64,000 nucleotides of DNA from CAYWXK01 sp964462515 (GTDB taxonomy: Bacteria > Planctomycetota > Phycisphaerae > Sedimentisphaerales > Anaerobacaceae): positions 124,001-188,000 of the forward strand of contig CAYWXK010000001.1 of the NCBI GenBank assembly GCA_964462515.1, given 5' to 3'. Below, in pieces: positions 44,512 through 53,963 of the stretch. Numbering within the stretch: the first letter of the stretch is position 1; each line of letters begins with the position of its first letter. The notes beneath the pieces were generated by a model. It did not search any database, had not been told where the DNA came from, and saw nothing but the letters and a program-made list of their open reading frames with translations. The position numbers and the translations under genes were made by a program.

Positions 44512-44913
44512 TTTTCGCTACTTTCAAGAATGTAGGATAATCGTATCACCAACGAAAACAGAAATGTAACGCTAACCATTCATTTTTACTCCTTAAGCTT
44601 ATCTAATTGTAATTTTAGCAGAAAGATGATAGGTTATGCAAGCGGAATTCTTGTGCGGGGTTGGTTTTGTGTAAGGGGCGGATTGATGAAAAAGTGCTGT
44701 GGAATTTTATTGAAAGACAGCCGAAAAAGTGCAAAATTAGATTTGCCACCAAGACACAAAGACACGAAAATTTGATTTTTATAAATCTACTTTGCGACTT
44801 TGTGTTTTCGTTGGCGGACTTTGCATCTTTCGGATGAGCTCCTCAATTCGCCCTGGCCGTCAGGGCTTCGTGGGGCAAGCAGGACAGGTTTTGATTTTTG
44901 AGTTTAGGTAAAT
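44512..44913. other. Intergenic region with a MITE-like inverted repeat
   Basis: No gene is seen. It contains the inverted-repeat element at 44748-44818 and a GCCCTGGCCGTCAGGGC hairpin near 44850-44866. The promoter of the lptF/lptG pair should lie here but is not obvious. Confidence 0.5.
44748..44818. repeat. MITE-like element with CCACCAAG/CTTGG-type ends
   Basis: The left end CCACCAAGACACAAAGACAC and the right end, whose reverse complement starts CCGCCAACGAAAACACAAAG, pair imperfectly around ATTTGATTTTTATAAAT. The same kind of end sequence flanks the insertion in the thiC riboswitch (54013-54100). It has no coding capacity. Confidence 0.6.
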
Positions 44914-46536
44914 ATGGTTTTTACGCTGTATAGATACGTATTTCGGGAATTGTTGAAGGTTTTTGTTCCGGCGGTGCTGGCCTTGACGATGATTTTGAGT
45001 TTAGGCAGCATTTTGCGGCCGGTTCAGGAATATGGAGTTGGACCCCGGCAGGTAGTTGACATAATGATTTATTTTTTGCCGATAACGCTGACGTTTGTGC
45101 TGCCGATGGCGGCTCTATTTGCAGGGGCTCTGGTTTACGGGCGATTTGCGGGTGATAATGAGCTTGATGCATGCAGGGCAAGCGGAATTAGTTTGGTGAC
45201 TCTGGTTTATCCGGGGCTGGTGCTGGCTATTATCGTGGCGATTGCAAATCTGTTTTTGAGTTTCTATGTGATGCCCGTTTTTGTGCACCGTGCAGAAAAG
45301 TCTCTTAAAGCCGATGCCAAACAAATACTTTTCCGCAATGTGCAGCGAAGACCCTATTATAAGCTGCCTCCGGATGGGCGGTATTTAATCTATGCCGACG
45401 AGGCAAATCTGCAGGATAATACACTTTCAGGTGTGATTGTTTGTGAGGTGAAAAGCGATGGAATCGAGAAGACTATTGCTGCTCAGAAAGCTAAAGTGAG
45501 CTTCAATCCATCCGAGAGGTTTCAGGAGGTGCAAATAACGGCGTATAAGACCGACCAGATGGGCGCCGGGGACGAGATGTGGTTCTATGCGGAATGGCTG
45601 TCGGTGACCAGCGAGTTTGGGTCGCTTTTAAGCGACGATATAAAGTTCAAAAAAATCGACGAGATGAAAGTGATAAAGTCCGACTTGATGCAGTTTTATC
45701 CGATTGCGAAATCGGCTCGTGAGACGTTTGCTCAGTTAACTGTGGATCTGTTGGCACAGGACATCGCAGATAAAATGGCTGGTAACGCCGGCAGTTTCTA
45801 CAGGCTGCACAGCGGCGAAAAGCTCGTTGAATTTACCTGCAATAATGTCGTTACAGGCGAGAAGAAGGTCGAGCTGTCTGGAGGTGTTGTGGTAATTGAA
45901 TCTGATGTAGCCGGTGAGGAGGCTGCTAAAGGGAGGTGCTCTCTGCGAGTGGCCGAAGATGGAAAGGTCATCCTGCATCTGGAAGGTGACGAGCTTGCAC
46001 CGACTTTGACGATGGATATTTACAATGCGAAAGTAGAAGAGACCGGGGACTTGAGGATGCGGCATATCATACGCGGTCTGGTTCTGCCGCAGGCTGTAGA
46101 AGCCATAACGACCGGGTTGCGGACAGAGGATGGGGGACTTGTGATTGAAGGATTGGCTCGGCGGCCCTCATCTCTTCGGAAGGAACCGAGCCGAGAGCTG
46201 AGAGTGTTGCAAAGTAAACTCCGGCGAGAGATGCAAAAAACGCTGGCTCAAATAGGGGCGGAGATACAGTCTCGGCTTGTGTTCGGAATAGGATGTGTGC
46301 CGATGATACTGATTGGCATCAGCCTGGGTATTATTAAAAAGGGCGGACATCTGCTAAGCGCTTTCGGGGCAAGTTGTGTGCCTGCAGGGGTACTGATAGT
46401 ATGTATAATGAGCGGCAAAGACATTGCCAAAAACCTCGGTTCGCAAAGCATCTCGGGTGTAGCAGTGATGTGGACGGGGCTGGCAGTTTTATCTTTGTTT
46501 GCTATAGGGATATACCGAAGGTTGTTAAGACACTAA
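44914..46536 (+). CDS. LptF/LptG-family permease (first of pair)
   Basis: The 540-residue inner-membrane protein has the YjgP/YjgQ layout: three N-terminal membrane helices (RYVFRELLKVFVPAVLALTMIL; YFLPITLTFVLPMAALFAGALVYGR; LVYPGLVLAIIVAIANLFLSF), a large periplasmic beta-jellyroll, and three C-terminal helices (about 450-535). LptF and LptG with LptB drive lipopolysaccharide from the inner membrane towards the periplasmic bridge. It is much longer than the usual ~370 residues, owing to an extended periplasmic region. Paired with the next gene. Confidence 0.87.
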   Translation: MVFTLYRYVFRELLKVFVPAVLALTMILSLGSILRPVQEYGVGPRQVVDIMIYFLPITLTFVLPMAALFAGALVYGRFAGDNELDACRASGISLVTLVYPGLVLAIIVAIANLFLSFYVMPVFVHRAEKSLKADAKQILFRNVQRRPYYKLPPDGRYLIYADEANLQDNTLSGVIVCEVKSDGIEKTIAAQKAKVSFNPSERFQEVQITAYKTDQMGAGDEMWFYAEWLSVTSEFGSLLSDDIKFKKIDEMKVIKSDLMQFYPIAKSARETFAQLTVDLLAQDIADKMAGNAGSFYRLHSGEKLVEFTCNNVVTGEKKVELSGGVVVIESDVAGEEAAKGRCSLRVAEDGKVILHLEGDELAPTLTMDIYNAKVEETGDLRMRHIIRGLVLPQAVEAITTGLRTEDGGLVIEGLARRPSSLRKEPSRELRVLQSKLRREMQKTLAQIGAEIQSRLVFGIGCVPMILIGISLGIIKKGGHLLSAFGASCVPAGVLIVCIMSGKDIAKNLGSQSISGVAVMWTGLAVLSLFAIGIYRRLLRH

Positions 46537-46594
46537 CGGTTGGCCAATAGAATTGTGACACGAAATACGAAAGCTGAATCACAACGGGATTAAG

Positions 46595-47692
46595 ATGAGT
46601 ATATTGGACAAATATGTGGCGAAGAATTTTCTGGTTGGCTATGCCATAGCCTTTTGTGTTCTGATAGGGATGCGAATCATTATCGACTTATTTGTGAATC
46701 TCGATGAATTTACTGAACACGCTGACCTTGGCACGTTAGAGGTCCTTAAAAATATATTCCTCTTTTACGGTCTGAACATCACGATTTACTTTCGGGATTT
46801 TGCCGGCATGATAACGGTTGTGGCGGCGGCGTTTTCATTCGGCAAAATGGTTCGCACCAATGAGCTGGTGGCTATGATGGCTTCGGGCGTTAGTCTGAAG
46901 CGTGTGATTAGTCCTGTGATATTCCTGGCAGTTGTGCTGACAGCGCTGCTGGTAGTGGACCAGGAATCTATAATACCGTCGCTAAGTGACAAGCTTGTGC
47001 GGGGGCATGATGACATTCCGGGGCAGGAATCTTACAAAATATGGTTTATCAGTGACGGGAACGGGGCGCTGATTTGCTCACAGAGATTTGATGTAAAAAC
47101 AGCGACATTGCATAATCCGACCATTTTTCTTCGCCGCAGGACAGATGTGCCGGGCATTTGGGAGGTAACGGGGCGGATAGATGCCCAAAGAGCGGTCTAT
47201 AACAGTCAAAGCCGCAGATGGGATTTAGTCAATGGGCGATATATTGAAAAGGGTTCGATGAAAGGGCCGCAGGCGGCAGCCTTTTATGCCAGTGACATTA
47301 CACCTAAAGACATTCCCGTCAGACTGCGGTCAGAATATAAGACTTTGCTTGGTTTGCGACAGTTGTCTATTCTGGCAAGCGAGGGAGCGAAAATTAAGGA
47401 CCGGGCACAACTTTTCAGCCAGAAGCATTTTCGCGTTACCGAGCCGATTATAAATCTGGCGATGCTGATGATGTGTCTGCCGATTTTAGTTTGCCGCGAC
47501 CCGAAGTCTATGAAAACGGCGGTTATGATTAGCTTTGCTATGACAGGAGTGTGTTTTATCACAACTTTTGTATGTAAGATTCTTGCCAGCGAGGTTGTCT
47601 TCAACAAGGTGAGGCCGGAGTTGTGGGCCTGGCTGCCGGTCTTTATATTCCTGCCAGTCGCCTTCATCGAATGGGACTCGATGAAAACCTGA
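46595..47692 (+). CDS. LptF/LptG-family permease (second of pair)
   Basis: The 365-residue protein has the same family plan at the typical length: MSILDKYVAKNFLVGYAIAF and then IIDLFVNLDEFTEH, the FGKMVRTNELVAMMASGVSLKRV loop that contacts the ATPase, a periplasmic jellyroll, and C-terminal helices from about 285. It is 58 bases after its partner on the same strand, so the two likely form the LptFG heterodimer. lptB was not found here. This indicates an LPS-like outer membrane. Confidence 0.87.
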   Translation: MSILDKYVAKNFLVGYAIAFCVLIGMRIIIDLFVNLDEFTEHADLGTLEVLKNIFLFYGLNITIYFRDFAGMITVVAAAFSFGKMVRTNELVAMMASGVSLKRVISPVIFLAVVLTALLVVDQESIIPSLSDKLVRGHDDIPGQESYKIWFISDGNGALICSQRFDVKTATLHNPTIFLRRRTDVPGIWEVTGRIDAQRAVYNSQSRRWDLVNGRYIEKGSMKGPQAAAFYASDITPKDIPVRLRSEYKTLLGLRQLSILASEGAKIKDRAQLFSQKHFRVTEPIINLAMLMMCLPILVCRDPKSMKTAVMISFAMTGVCFITTFVCKILASEVVFNKVRPELWAWLPVFIFLPVAFIEWDSMKT

Positions 47693-47769
47693 AAGATAAA
47701 TCCGAAATTCGAAGAACAAAATTCGAAACACCAATCACCAGTTAAGCGACCGCCTCGACGCCATCAGAA

Positions 47770-48240
47770 TTACTTAAATGGCCGTGTCATAGACCAATGG
47801 GTCTGGATAATACGCCAGTGGTCGTCTCTTCGCCGGTATACTTCCGTGCAGTTCCAGTGGTTGTTTTTCTCTGGGCCATAAGAAACAAAATTGAAGGTCA
47901 GCACCGCTGCATCCTCGCAAATCTGCACCTTTGGGTTTAGCAGCTCATACCGGTCGATGTGAATCTGCCCGCGAACAGATTCATAGAGACGAGTCAGTGC
48001 CTCAATGCCGTCCAGACGACGCTCTAATGAGGGGTCAAAATAAACCACATCGGGGGCCGATATCTCCAGGAAACCCGATGGGTCGCCTTTTGCCCAGCGA
48101 TCCAACGCTGCTCTCTCCATCGCGATAATCACCGCTGCCGTGTCTTTCTTATCCCCCGTGGTTACCGCTTCAGTCCCGGAAGGTGCCGTGCAGCCGGCCA
48201 AGAGCAAAAGGGCCACAATGAATATCGTGGTTCGTCTCAT
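47770..48240 (-). CDS. SnoaL/DUF4440-like lipoprotein
   Basis: The 156-residue product starts at ATG 48240, preceded by AGGAG. Its signal peptide ends in LLLLAGC, a lipobox. The rest is an NTF2-like alpha+beta fold: IAMERAALDRWAKGDPSGFLE, SAPDVVYFDPSLERRLDG, VLTFNFVSY and a final WRIIQTHWSMT. Family members are enzymes or small-ligand binders; no specific role can be assigned. Convergent with the lptG-like gene. Confidence 0.8.
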   Translation of the reverse strand: MRRTTIFIVALLLLAGCTAPSGTEAVTTGDKKDTAAVIIAMERAALDRWAKGDPSGFLEISAPDVVYFDPSLERRLDGIEALTRLYESVRGQIHIDRYELLNPKVQICEDAAVLTFNFVSYGPEKNNHWNCTEVYRRRDDHWRIIQTHWSMTRPFK

Positions 48241-48844
48241 CTGAAGCTACTCCTTTTTTAACACAACAACATACGCATTAGATACACATCCGAGATAGTA
48301 TTATACCATAGGCGGATAAAATTGGGTTTGATTGGGTTTGATTGGGTTTGTTTTTTCTCACTTTTGCAAAGTCGAACATTTTCATAATCCTTGTTATGAC
48401 AATAGCATACGTTCATTTGAGTATCAAGCAAATTGGCTTTGTTTTGCATAATTTGATTGTTCATAGTTCGTAGTTCGCTGTTTACAGTTATTTGTTCATA
48501 ATCCCTTGTTAATAAGAAGGTTGTGTTCATTTTGCTGAGATAGGAAATTGGGTTTGTTTTGCATAATCGTTCGCTTTTGGTCGATCGGAGGCTCCGATAA
48601 AAGTGGACGACAGCGAAAAATCCTAAATCCTAAACAAATCCTAAAATCAAATTTTCAAATGCTATAAACGAGGTTTAATAGATTATTTGACTGTGCCTGC
48701 TGGCCTAAGACCTTGCCCTACGGGGCGGTTTGCGTTTGCTTACTTGCCCCTACGGGGGCAGGCAAACTGGGAGGTATTTTAACAGATTTTCAAGGGAAAG
48801 TCAACGAAATTAGCCGAGGCTTCCGCCTCGTTTAGCCACGCTGC
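48241..48844. other. Repeat-rich gene-poor region flanking the restriction-modification pair
   Basis: No gene is supported. It holds three tandem TTGGGTTTGA units (about 48322-48352), three scattered copies of a TTTGTTTTGCATAAT segment (near 48440, 48555 and, less well matched, elsewhere), an inverted repeat with GCCCCTACGGGGGC (about 48743-48757), and a GAGGCTTCCGCCTC hairpin (48815-48828) just after the nuclease stop. The minus-strand reading of the first part (CQNK-like and KPNS/QTQSNP-like words) resembles dispersed non-coding repeats I associate with related genomes. Confidence 0.55.
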
Positions 48845-49483
48845 CTAATTATTACAGAAGTTAAGCCAAAAATGATGTAGCGTTATTGGCCCCATCTTTA
48901 CCCGAGAGTGTGTTGACGTATATTCGCCATAAGATGCTACTCCAACTTTATTCAATTTGTCCTGTTGCTCCCATCGAGGTTTTTGGGCCGCGTCAGCAAT
49001 TAAATCCTCTATCCACAGATTGATATTATCATACCAATGGTTGAAATTTTTATCTTGAACGTAACCTAACATGGCAGCAATATCATGTTGCTTTCCGTGT
49101 TCTTCCATTTTAAATCTTCTGATACCAGTTAGAACATAATCTCGCCTCTTGGTAGGAGGTAAACGTTTTGCCTCAATTAAAAAAAGTGTTGGGCCATGTA
49201 CTCCAGCCCCGAATTGACGAACTAAAATATCTGGACCAATAGCTTGGAATCCAAAAATATAACCATTTTCTTGATTATTCAGAAAGAAAGATAATTCTTG
49301 GGAAATATAATTTTCAAAGTTGGTATTTTGGTTTAAGCTGATTACTGGAACGTTGACAAAATCTTCCGAAAATTTTGGAAGATTGTTTCTTAAAATTTCC
49401 AATATTTTTACTTGATGATATCCCTTCTCTACCGAGAAATCCAGATTTTGATATATTTCAAGATTGTCTCGCTTAGAAAACAT
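48845..49483 (-). CDS. Putative PD-(D/E)xK restriction endonuclease
   Basis: The 212-residue protein starts at ATG 49483, just after the methylase stop (TGATAATG). The middle carries GPDILVRQFG...PTLFLIEAKRL, a good PD-(D/E)xK nuclease signature (D, then E-x-K after a beta hairpin). The rest is mixed alpha/beta with many aromatic residues. Coupling to an adenine methylase gene suggests it is the cutting partner of a restriction-modification system. Base composition is AT-rich like the methylase, unlike the flanks. The recognition sequence is unknown. An alternative is a nuclease-fold accessory protein without cutting activity. Confidence 0.65.
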   Translation of the reverse strand: MFSKRDNLEIYQNLDFSVEKGYHQVKILEILRNNLPKFSEDFVNVPVISLNQNTNFENYISQELSFFLNNQENGYIFGFQAIGPDILVRQFGAGVHGPTLFLIEAKRLPPTKRRDYVLTGIRRFKMEEHGKQHDIAAMLGYVQDKNFNHWYDNINLWIEDLIADAAQKPRWEQQDKLNKVGVASYGEYTSTHSRVKMGPITLHHFWLNFCNN

Positions 49484-49485
49484 TA

Positions 49486-52401
49486 TCAATACCCGCTACT
49501 CACCAAATCTGAAAATACTTCATTTGCATCACGCAGTGCAATTGATTTTAACCAGTATCTCAAAGTTTTTGGCTTAATCAGAAAAGTCATATTTCTGTGA
49601 TATAGTTTTATAATACGTTTATACAAGACATTCGAACCTTGTATGTTGTTTATAAGACTTCTCAAATTGCCCATTTCTATCTGACTCCTTTTGGTCTGAG
49701 TGATTTTGTGAGGTCTATTTGGATTGCCGTATGCGAAAGGAAAGCAAATAAACGAAGAAGATTCAATATACTCTAACGGATAAAACTGTTTGGATCCTTC
49801 TCCATAGACGGAGTTTAAAGATGCGCAGAAAACTTGTGCAAATGCGTTAAGGATATTGCCATTAGCATCTTGCGTGCACACCTCAGAATTCTCGCCCTCT
49901 GCCAATTGCTGAATGCTATATTTAAGGATATCATCGCATATTATTTGCTCGGCCTTAGACAATCTTAACTCGCCTTTGTTGTTAGGATATGGCAAAGCCA
50001 TAATATCCTTCTTTAAGATAGTTCCAGTGGAACGACTTACTCCTGCACGGCCGCTTAATGAAAGCAAACACATTTTATAGAGATTTCTATTTGTTATAAT
50101 ATCGCTTCTTAATTTCAGTAATTCGTCTTCCTGTATTTCAGGCGCATGAACTCCAACTATCTCGTTTTTAAAAATCAGGTAATCTTTTCTAAAAGCTACT
50201 GGCAATGAAGGGGATTCTCTTATTAGAATATGAGGCGGTTCAAATATGGCCTTGTTTTTTCCTGTTGAACGGTAAAAAGTTTTTGCAGACTCAGTTATAA
50301 TATCGGTATCTTTAATGGTATCGGCATTAAACTTATCTGTTGGGATCATCCTTTGATTTGTCAAGTGTGATGCTTTTGGGCCACCTTTTCCAACGACATA
50401 CCCTTCTCCATAAAACCAACCATGGTGTCTCTTTTTTTCTTTTAAATATTCTTGTAATGTTCTCAGCTCTTGTAACCGTTTAAGAAGATAATACAAATGT
50501 CCGCCACCAAAAAGGTTTGCTTTCCATATCAACTGCTCTGTCGTCGCAATTTTTTTGGGTACATAGTACAGGTCATATTTATCAATTTCAAAATAAAGTT
50601 TTTCTTTTGAGGTTCTCGTTCGTCTAATAGTTACATGCAATACATCTTTATCGTCAGGGGGAGAATTTTGAGCAAAAATAACTGCTATAGGATAATTCCT
50701 ACCCTCAAAAAGGACACCTCTTAAGCAACTGAAGTCAAATATTTGTGGTACATTATATTTATCCAGAAATTTCTTGCGATACCCAAGAGTTTTATTGTAT
50801 AAAAGAGGCCCCGAAGGCATCACAAGTGATAGAAAGCCATCTCTCTTGAGTAATTTCATCGCTTGTTGAAGGAAAAGGAGCGCGATATTATTATCAGGTA
50901 TCGCAAAATCTAAACGTATTTTATTTGTTATCCTTTTCCAATATAACTCTCGTATTTCTTTTTCTTTCTTTTTGTCTCCATCTTTTACAGGCGAATTAAA
51001 AGGGGGATTTCCTATAACCAGGTTATACCTGCCTTGATTCTCGGTAATAAAGTCAAAAAAATCTTGTGTTATAACATTCTCGGTCAGGTCAATTAATTTC
51101 TCTTGTGTCAACTCTTCCCACATCTTCGTTGGGTCAAGCATATCGCATACCGCAACAGTTAAGCTGAATATAGCTAATCTTACTGCTTCGGGCTCAATGT
51201 CAACGCCATAAATTGAACTTTGAAGAATAGATTTAAGTTTTCTTATATTTGGGTGTTTGATTTCGCCTGTATTTTTATATTGTTCTTTTTGCCACCATTG
51301 CACAATACGCTTAAGTGCGGCCACAAGAAATATTCCCGACCCGCAACTAACGTCAATAACAGAAATATCATTCCTTGGCTTAGCAATAGGCATACACTCG
51401 TCCACCATGAAATTGACCAGATGAGTCGGTGTATATGTAATATCTTTCCGATTAGGAATGAACTCCTCATATATCCGACTTATAAGTTCAATTGGAAGGT
51501 AATTGAAATCGTATAGTTTCCAGAATACATACTGCTGGTCTTCAAGATTTGCGTCCAAAAAATCTGCAAGTTTAGCCTGATTGAGATTTGCTGTTTCCTT
51601 CTTTTCTTGGTTATTTAATTCAAAAATTTTTCCGTTTATGTCTTTACCCAAGTCTTCAAATAACTGAAGGCATTTATTCTTTCGGAGAACTTCGCAGAAT
51701 GATTGTGCCCCCTCAAATTTTGTGAAGTATTTCTGAGGCAGGACATGATTCCCTTTGCTGTCTTTTCGTTCCTCGAGATATTTTACAAGTATGCTCAGAA
51801 CCAGAAGTTTATTACATGCGGTTTCATTTTGACCTTTAACGAATGAATCACGCAGCCTCCGCAAGCCATCAATCAGCTTGTTGTATGAACTGCTGTCCGC
51901 CTTGAACTGGTTTCTGTTTTCTTGTAATTCCCAAAAGCTGCCGTTTTTAAACAGTATTGACGAGTATTTTATATAGTATCCTTGTACTTTTGATGCTAAG
52001 GAAAGAGAATCAATCTCTTCTGCAATGAGAGTTTTTCCCTTTCTGCGTAGAGGTTTTCGGCAGTTAAATATTTTTACTTCTGTCTTATCAAAAACATAAT
52101 AAAGAGGTACGATTCCACTACTCCATAACTTCCTATGTATGTCGATGAAATCACAAGGTGAAATGTCATTGTTAGAGTTATCATAAACAAATATCTGTGG
52201 AACCGAACTTCTGCCCTCAATTCGCCGAAAATATACTGCACTTGCTTTTAATTCTTGGGCAAGATGAAGTGTCAGGATTTCATCAAATGATACCTTTGTA
52301 TCGTTTCTGTAATCTTTATTGGTGAATAGTAAGCCCGATGCAGACGAATCTGTTTCAAAATCCAGCAAAAGCAACTTTTCGTCTAATGTTTGATTCTGCA
52401 C
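49486..52401 (-). CDS. N6-adenine DNA methylase of a restriction-modification pair
   Basis: The 971-residue protein starts at GTG 52401. Residues 1-160 form an N-terminal domain (SGLLFTNKDYRNDTKVSFDE, PQIFVYDN, LYYVFDKTEVKIFNC) of unclear role, possibly a degenerate nuclease fold. The methylase core lies at about 320-560: DISVIDVSCGSGIFLVAAL (SAM motif I), YGVDIEPEAVRLAIFSLTVA, and VIGNPPFNSP, the NPPF catalytic motif of N6-adenine methylases. The rest (about 600-960) should hold the target recognition region. It is Type I M or Type IIG-like in layout. Markedly AT-rich compared with the neighbours, with a promoter at 52419-52446; probably acquired. Confidence 0.82.
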   Translation of the reverse strand: MQNQTLDEKLLLLDFETDSSASGLLFTNKDYRNDTKVSFDEILTLHLAQELKASAVYFRRIEGRSSVPQIFVYDNSNNDISPCDFIDIHRKLWSSGIVPLYYVFDKTEVKIFNCRKPLRRKGKTLIAEEIDSLSLASKVQGYYIKYSSILFKNGSFWELQENRNQFKADSSSYNKLIDGLRRLRDSFVKGQNETACNKLLVLSILVKYLEERKDSKGNHVLPQKYFTKFEGAQSFCEVLRKNKCLQLFEDLGKDINGKIFELNNQEKKETANLNQAKLADFLDANLEDQQYVFWKLYDFNYLPIELISRIYEEFIPNRKDITYTPTHLVNFMVDECMPIAKPRNDISVIDVSCGSGIFLVAALKRIVQWWQKEQYKNTGEIKHPNIRKLKSILQSSIYGVDIEPEAVRLAIFSLTVAVCDMLDPTKMWEELTQEKLIDLTENVITQDFFDFITENQGRYNLVIGNPPFNSPVKDGDKKKEKEIRELYWKRITNKIRLDFAIPDNNIALLFLQQAMKLLKRDGFLSLVMPSGPLLYNKTLGYRKKFLDKYNVPQIFDFSCLRGVLFEGRNYPIAVIFAQNSPPDDKDVLHVTIRRTRTSKEKLYFEIDKYDLYYVPKKIATTEQLIWKANLFGGGHLYYLLKRLQELRTLQEYLKEKKRHHGWFYGEGYVVGKGGPKASHLTNQRMIPTDKFNADTIKDTDIITESAKTFYRSTGKNKAIFEPPHILIRESPSLPVAFRKDYLIFKNEIVGVHAPEIQEDELLKLRSDIITNRNLYKMCLLSLSGRAGVSRSTGTILKKDIMALPYPNNKGELRLSKAEQIICDDILKYSIQQLAEGENSEVCTQDANGNILNAFAQVFCASLNSVYGEGSKQFYPLEYIESSSFICFPFAYGNPNRPHKITQTKRSQIEMGNLRSLINNIQGSNVLYKRIIKLYHRNMTFLIKPKTLRYWLKSIALRDANEVFSDLVSSGY

Positions 52402-52418
52402 GATCTTGTATAAATCCG

Positions 52419-52446
52419 TCTATACTATATTTATGCTTTTAGACAA
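52419..52446 (-). promoter_or_regulatory. Promoter of the restriction-modification operon
   Basis: On the minus strand, TTGTCT (52446-52441), a spacer of 16, and TATAGA (52424-52419); an overlapping TATAGT is shifted by 5. The predicted leader is only about 10 bases, consistent with the poor Shine-Dalgarno at GTG 52401. Confidence 0.45.
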
Positions 52447-52465
52447 TAAAGCCATTGTTCAACCT

Positions 52466-52484
52466 AGTGTACAAAAGTGTACAA
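52466..52484. promoter_or_regulatory. AGTGTACAA direct repeat, one helical turn apart
   Basis: Two perfect AGTGTACAA copies (52466-52474 and 52476-52484) with a 10-bp period, each holding the palindrome TGTACA. They sit about 20 bases upstream of the operon -35 box, where an activator or repressor could bind. No regulator gene is adjacent. Confidence 0.4.
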
Positions 52485-52584
52485 GAGCTTACGGAGAATC
52501 TCAAGACATTTTCTTGTGGCAACAGAAAAATCCGCCCCCCCAAACCGCCCTTTTTAACGCTACATTCTCACCCTCAAAAACCCA

Positions 52585-53892
52585 CTATCTCGAGAATTTA
52601 GCTTTGCGGATTTCGCGGTTGATTCTCAGGCTGCACCACTGCTGGCCGCACATCGAGCAGTAGTCGGCGGATGTTAATTTATCCTCGCCGATTTCTTTAC
52701 AGGCCTCGCGGTGCATTCTTTCGGCGGTTTTTGGGTCGAGGCAGGCGGATAAATGTGTCTGCCAATCCAGGTTTGCTCGTGCGGTGCTTAGCTTTTTATC
52801 GAGGTCGCTAGCGCCTTTTAAGCCGCGAGCGACATCGGCGGCGTGGGCTGCGATTTTCGCTGCGATTACGCCTGCCCGGACGTCATCGACATCAGGCAGC
52901 CCCAGATGTTCTTTTGGCGTAACATAGCACAAAAATGATGCGCCATAAAAGGCGGCAGCGGTCCCGCCGATTGCGGAGGTTATATGGTCATAGCCGGCGG
53001 CAATGTCGGTCACAAGCGGACCAAGGACATAGAATGGGGCGCCGTGACAAATCTTTTGCTGGATTTCCATATTGTATTGTATCTGGTCGAATGGCACGTG
53101 TCCGGGGCCTTCCACCATAACCTGACAGCCCTTTTCCTGTGCTTTTTGTGTCAGCTCGCCTAATGTCCTTAATTCCGCCATTTGCGCCTCGTCTGTTGCA
53201 TCTGCGATTGCACCCGGGCGGAGGCCATCACCGAGAGAAAAACAGACATCATATTCGGCCATTATGCCGCAGAGGTCATCGAACATTTCGTAGAGGGGAT
53301 TTTGCCTGTTGTGGGACAGCATCCATTTTGCTAATAGCGCACCGCCCCGGCTGACAATGCCGGCCACACGTTTTTCAAGTAGAGGCAGATACTCTTTGAG
53401 GACGCCTGCGTGAACGGTGAAGAAATCAACGCCTTGTTTGGCTTGTTTTTCGAAACATTCGAGGATTACTTTATGGTCAATATCCTCGACGTTTCTATTT
53501 TGCATAACTTGATATATCGGCACGGTTCCAAAAGGCACAGGGCAATGTGCGAGGAGGGCCGTACGAACCTCGTCGAGGTTGCCGCCGGTGCTTAAGTCCA
53601 TAACTGTATCTGCGCCGACATCCAGAGCGGTTTTCAATTTTTCCAATTCAGTTTCGATAGAGGAGCGAACGCTGCTTGTGCCGATATTGGCATTTACTTT
53701 TGTTGTAAGCAGTCGGCCTATGCCAATCGGCGCCAGATTTGTCTTCAAATGCAGTTTATTCGCAGGTATCACAAGATGGCCGGCGGCAATCTCATCACGA
53801 ATAACCGCTGCATCGATGCATTCCTTCGTGGCTACAAGTTTTACCTCTTCAGTTACCTTTCCAGCCCTTGCGTTTTCTAATTGGGTTGTCAT
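52585..53892 (-). CDS. thiC: Phosphomethylpyrimidine synthase
   Basis: This radical-SAM enzyme converts AIR into HMP-P for thiamine. ATG 53892 (MTTQLENARAG) is chosen; the frame extends upstream into the terminator. The 435-residue product has the ThiC core (NANIGTSSVRSSIETELEKL, DTVMDLSTGGNLDEVRTALL, GVDFFTVHAGVLKEYLPLL, CFSLGDGLRPG, VEGPGHVPFDQIQYNMEIQ, GPLVTDIAAGYDHIT) and the C-terminal cluster motif CSMCGQQWC. A TPP riboswitch with an insertion lies upstream. With thi4 elsewhere in the window, the two precursor branches of thiamine synthesis are both present. Confidence 0.97.
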   Translation of the reverse strand: MTTQLENARAGKVTEEVKLVATKECIDAAVIRDEIAAGHLVIPANKLHLKTNLAPIGIGRLLTTKVNANIGTSSVRSSIETELEKLKTALDVGADTVMDLSTGGNLDEVRTALLAHCPVPFGTVPIYQVMQNRNVEDIDHKVILECFEKQAKQGVDFFTVHAGVLKEYLPLLEKRVAGIVSRGGALLAKWMLSHNRQNPLYEMFDDLCGIMAEYDVCFSLGDGLRPGAIADATDEAQMAELRTLGELTQKAQEKGCQVMVEGPGHVPFDQIQYNMEIQQKICHGAPFYVLGPLVTDIAAGYDHITSAIGGTAAAFYGASFLCYVTPKEHLGLPDVDDVRAGVIAAKIAAHAADVARGLKGASDLDKKLSTARANLDWQTHLSACLDPKTAERMHREACKEIGEDKLTSADYCSMCGQQWCSLRINREIRKAKFSR

Positions 53893-53907
53893 ATCATTCT
53901 GCTTTCC

Positions 53908-53940
53908 AAAATAAAAAAATCGCTTCAAGGGAAGCGATTT
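53908..53940 (-). terminator. Intrinsic terminator between the TPP aptamer and thiC
   Basis: On the minus strand, AATCGCTTCC, a short loop, GAAGCGATT, then TTTTTATTTT: a 9-bp stem with a U run 16 bases before the thiC start. It is the likely expression platform of the riboswitch. Confidence 0.75.
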
Positions 53941-53963
53941 AATCACTGAGTTAGTTTTTTTGT

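Noticed and set aside
48258..48530. 90-codon minus-strand frame with QTQSNPIKPN-like words
   Set aside because: It is a translation of tandem TTGGGTTTGA repeats with no ribosome site; treated as repeat DNA.
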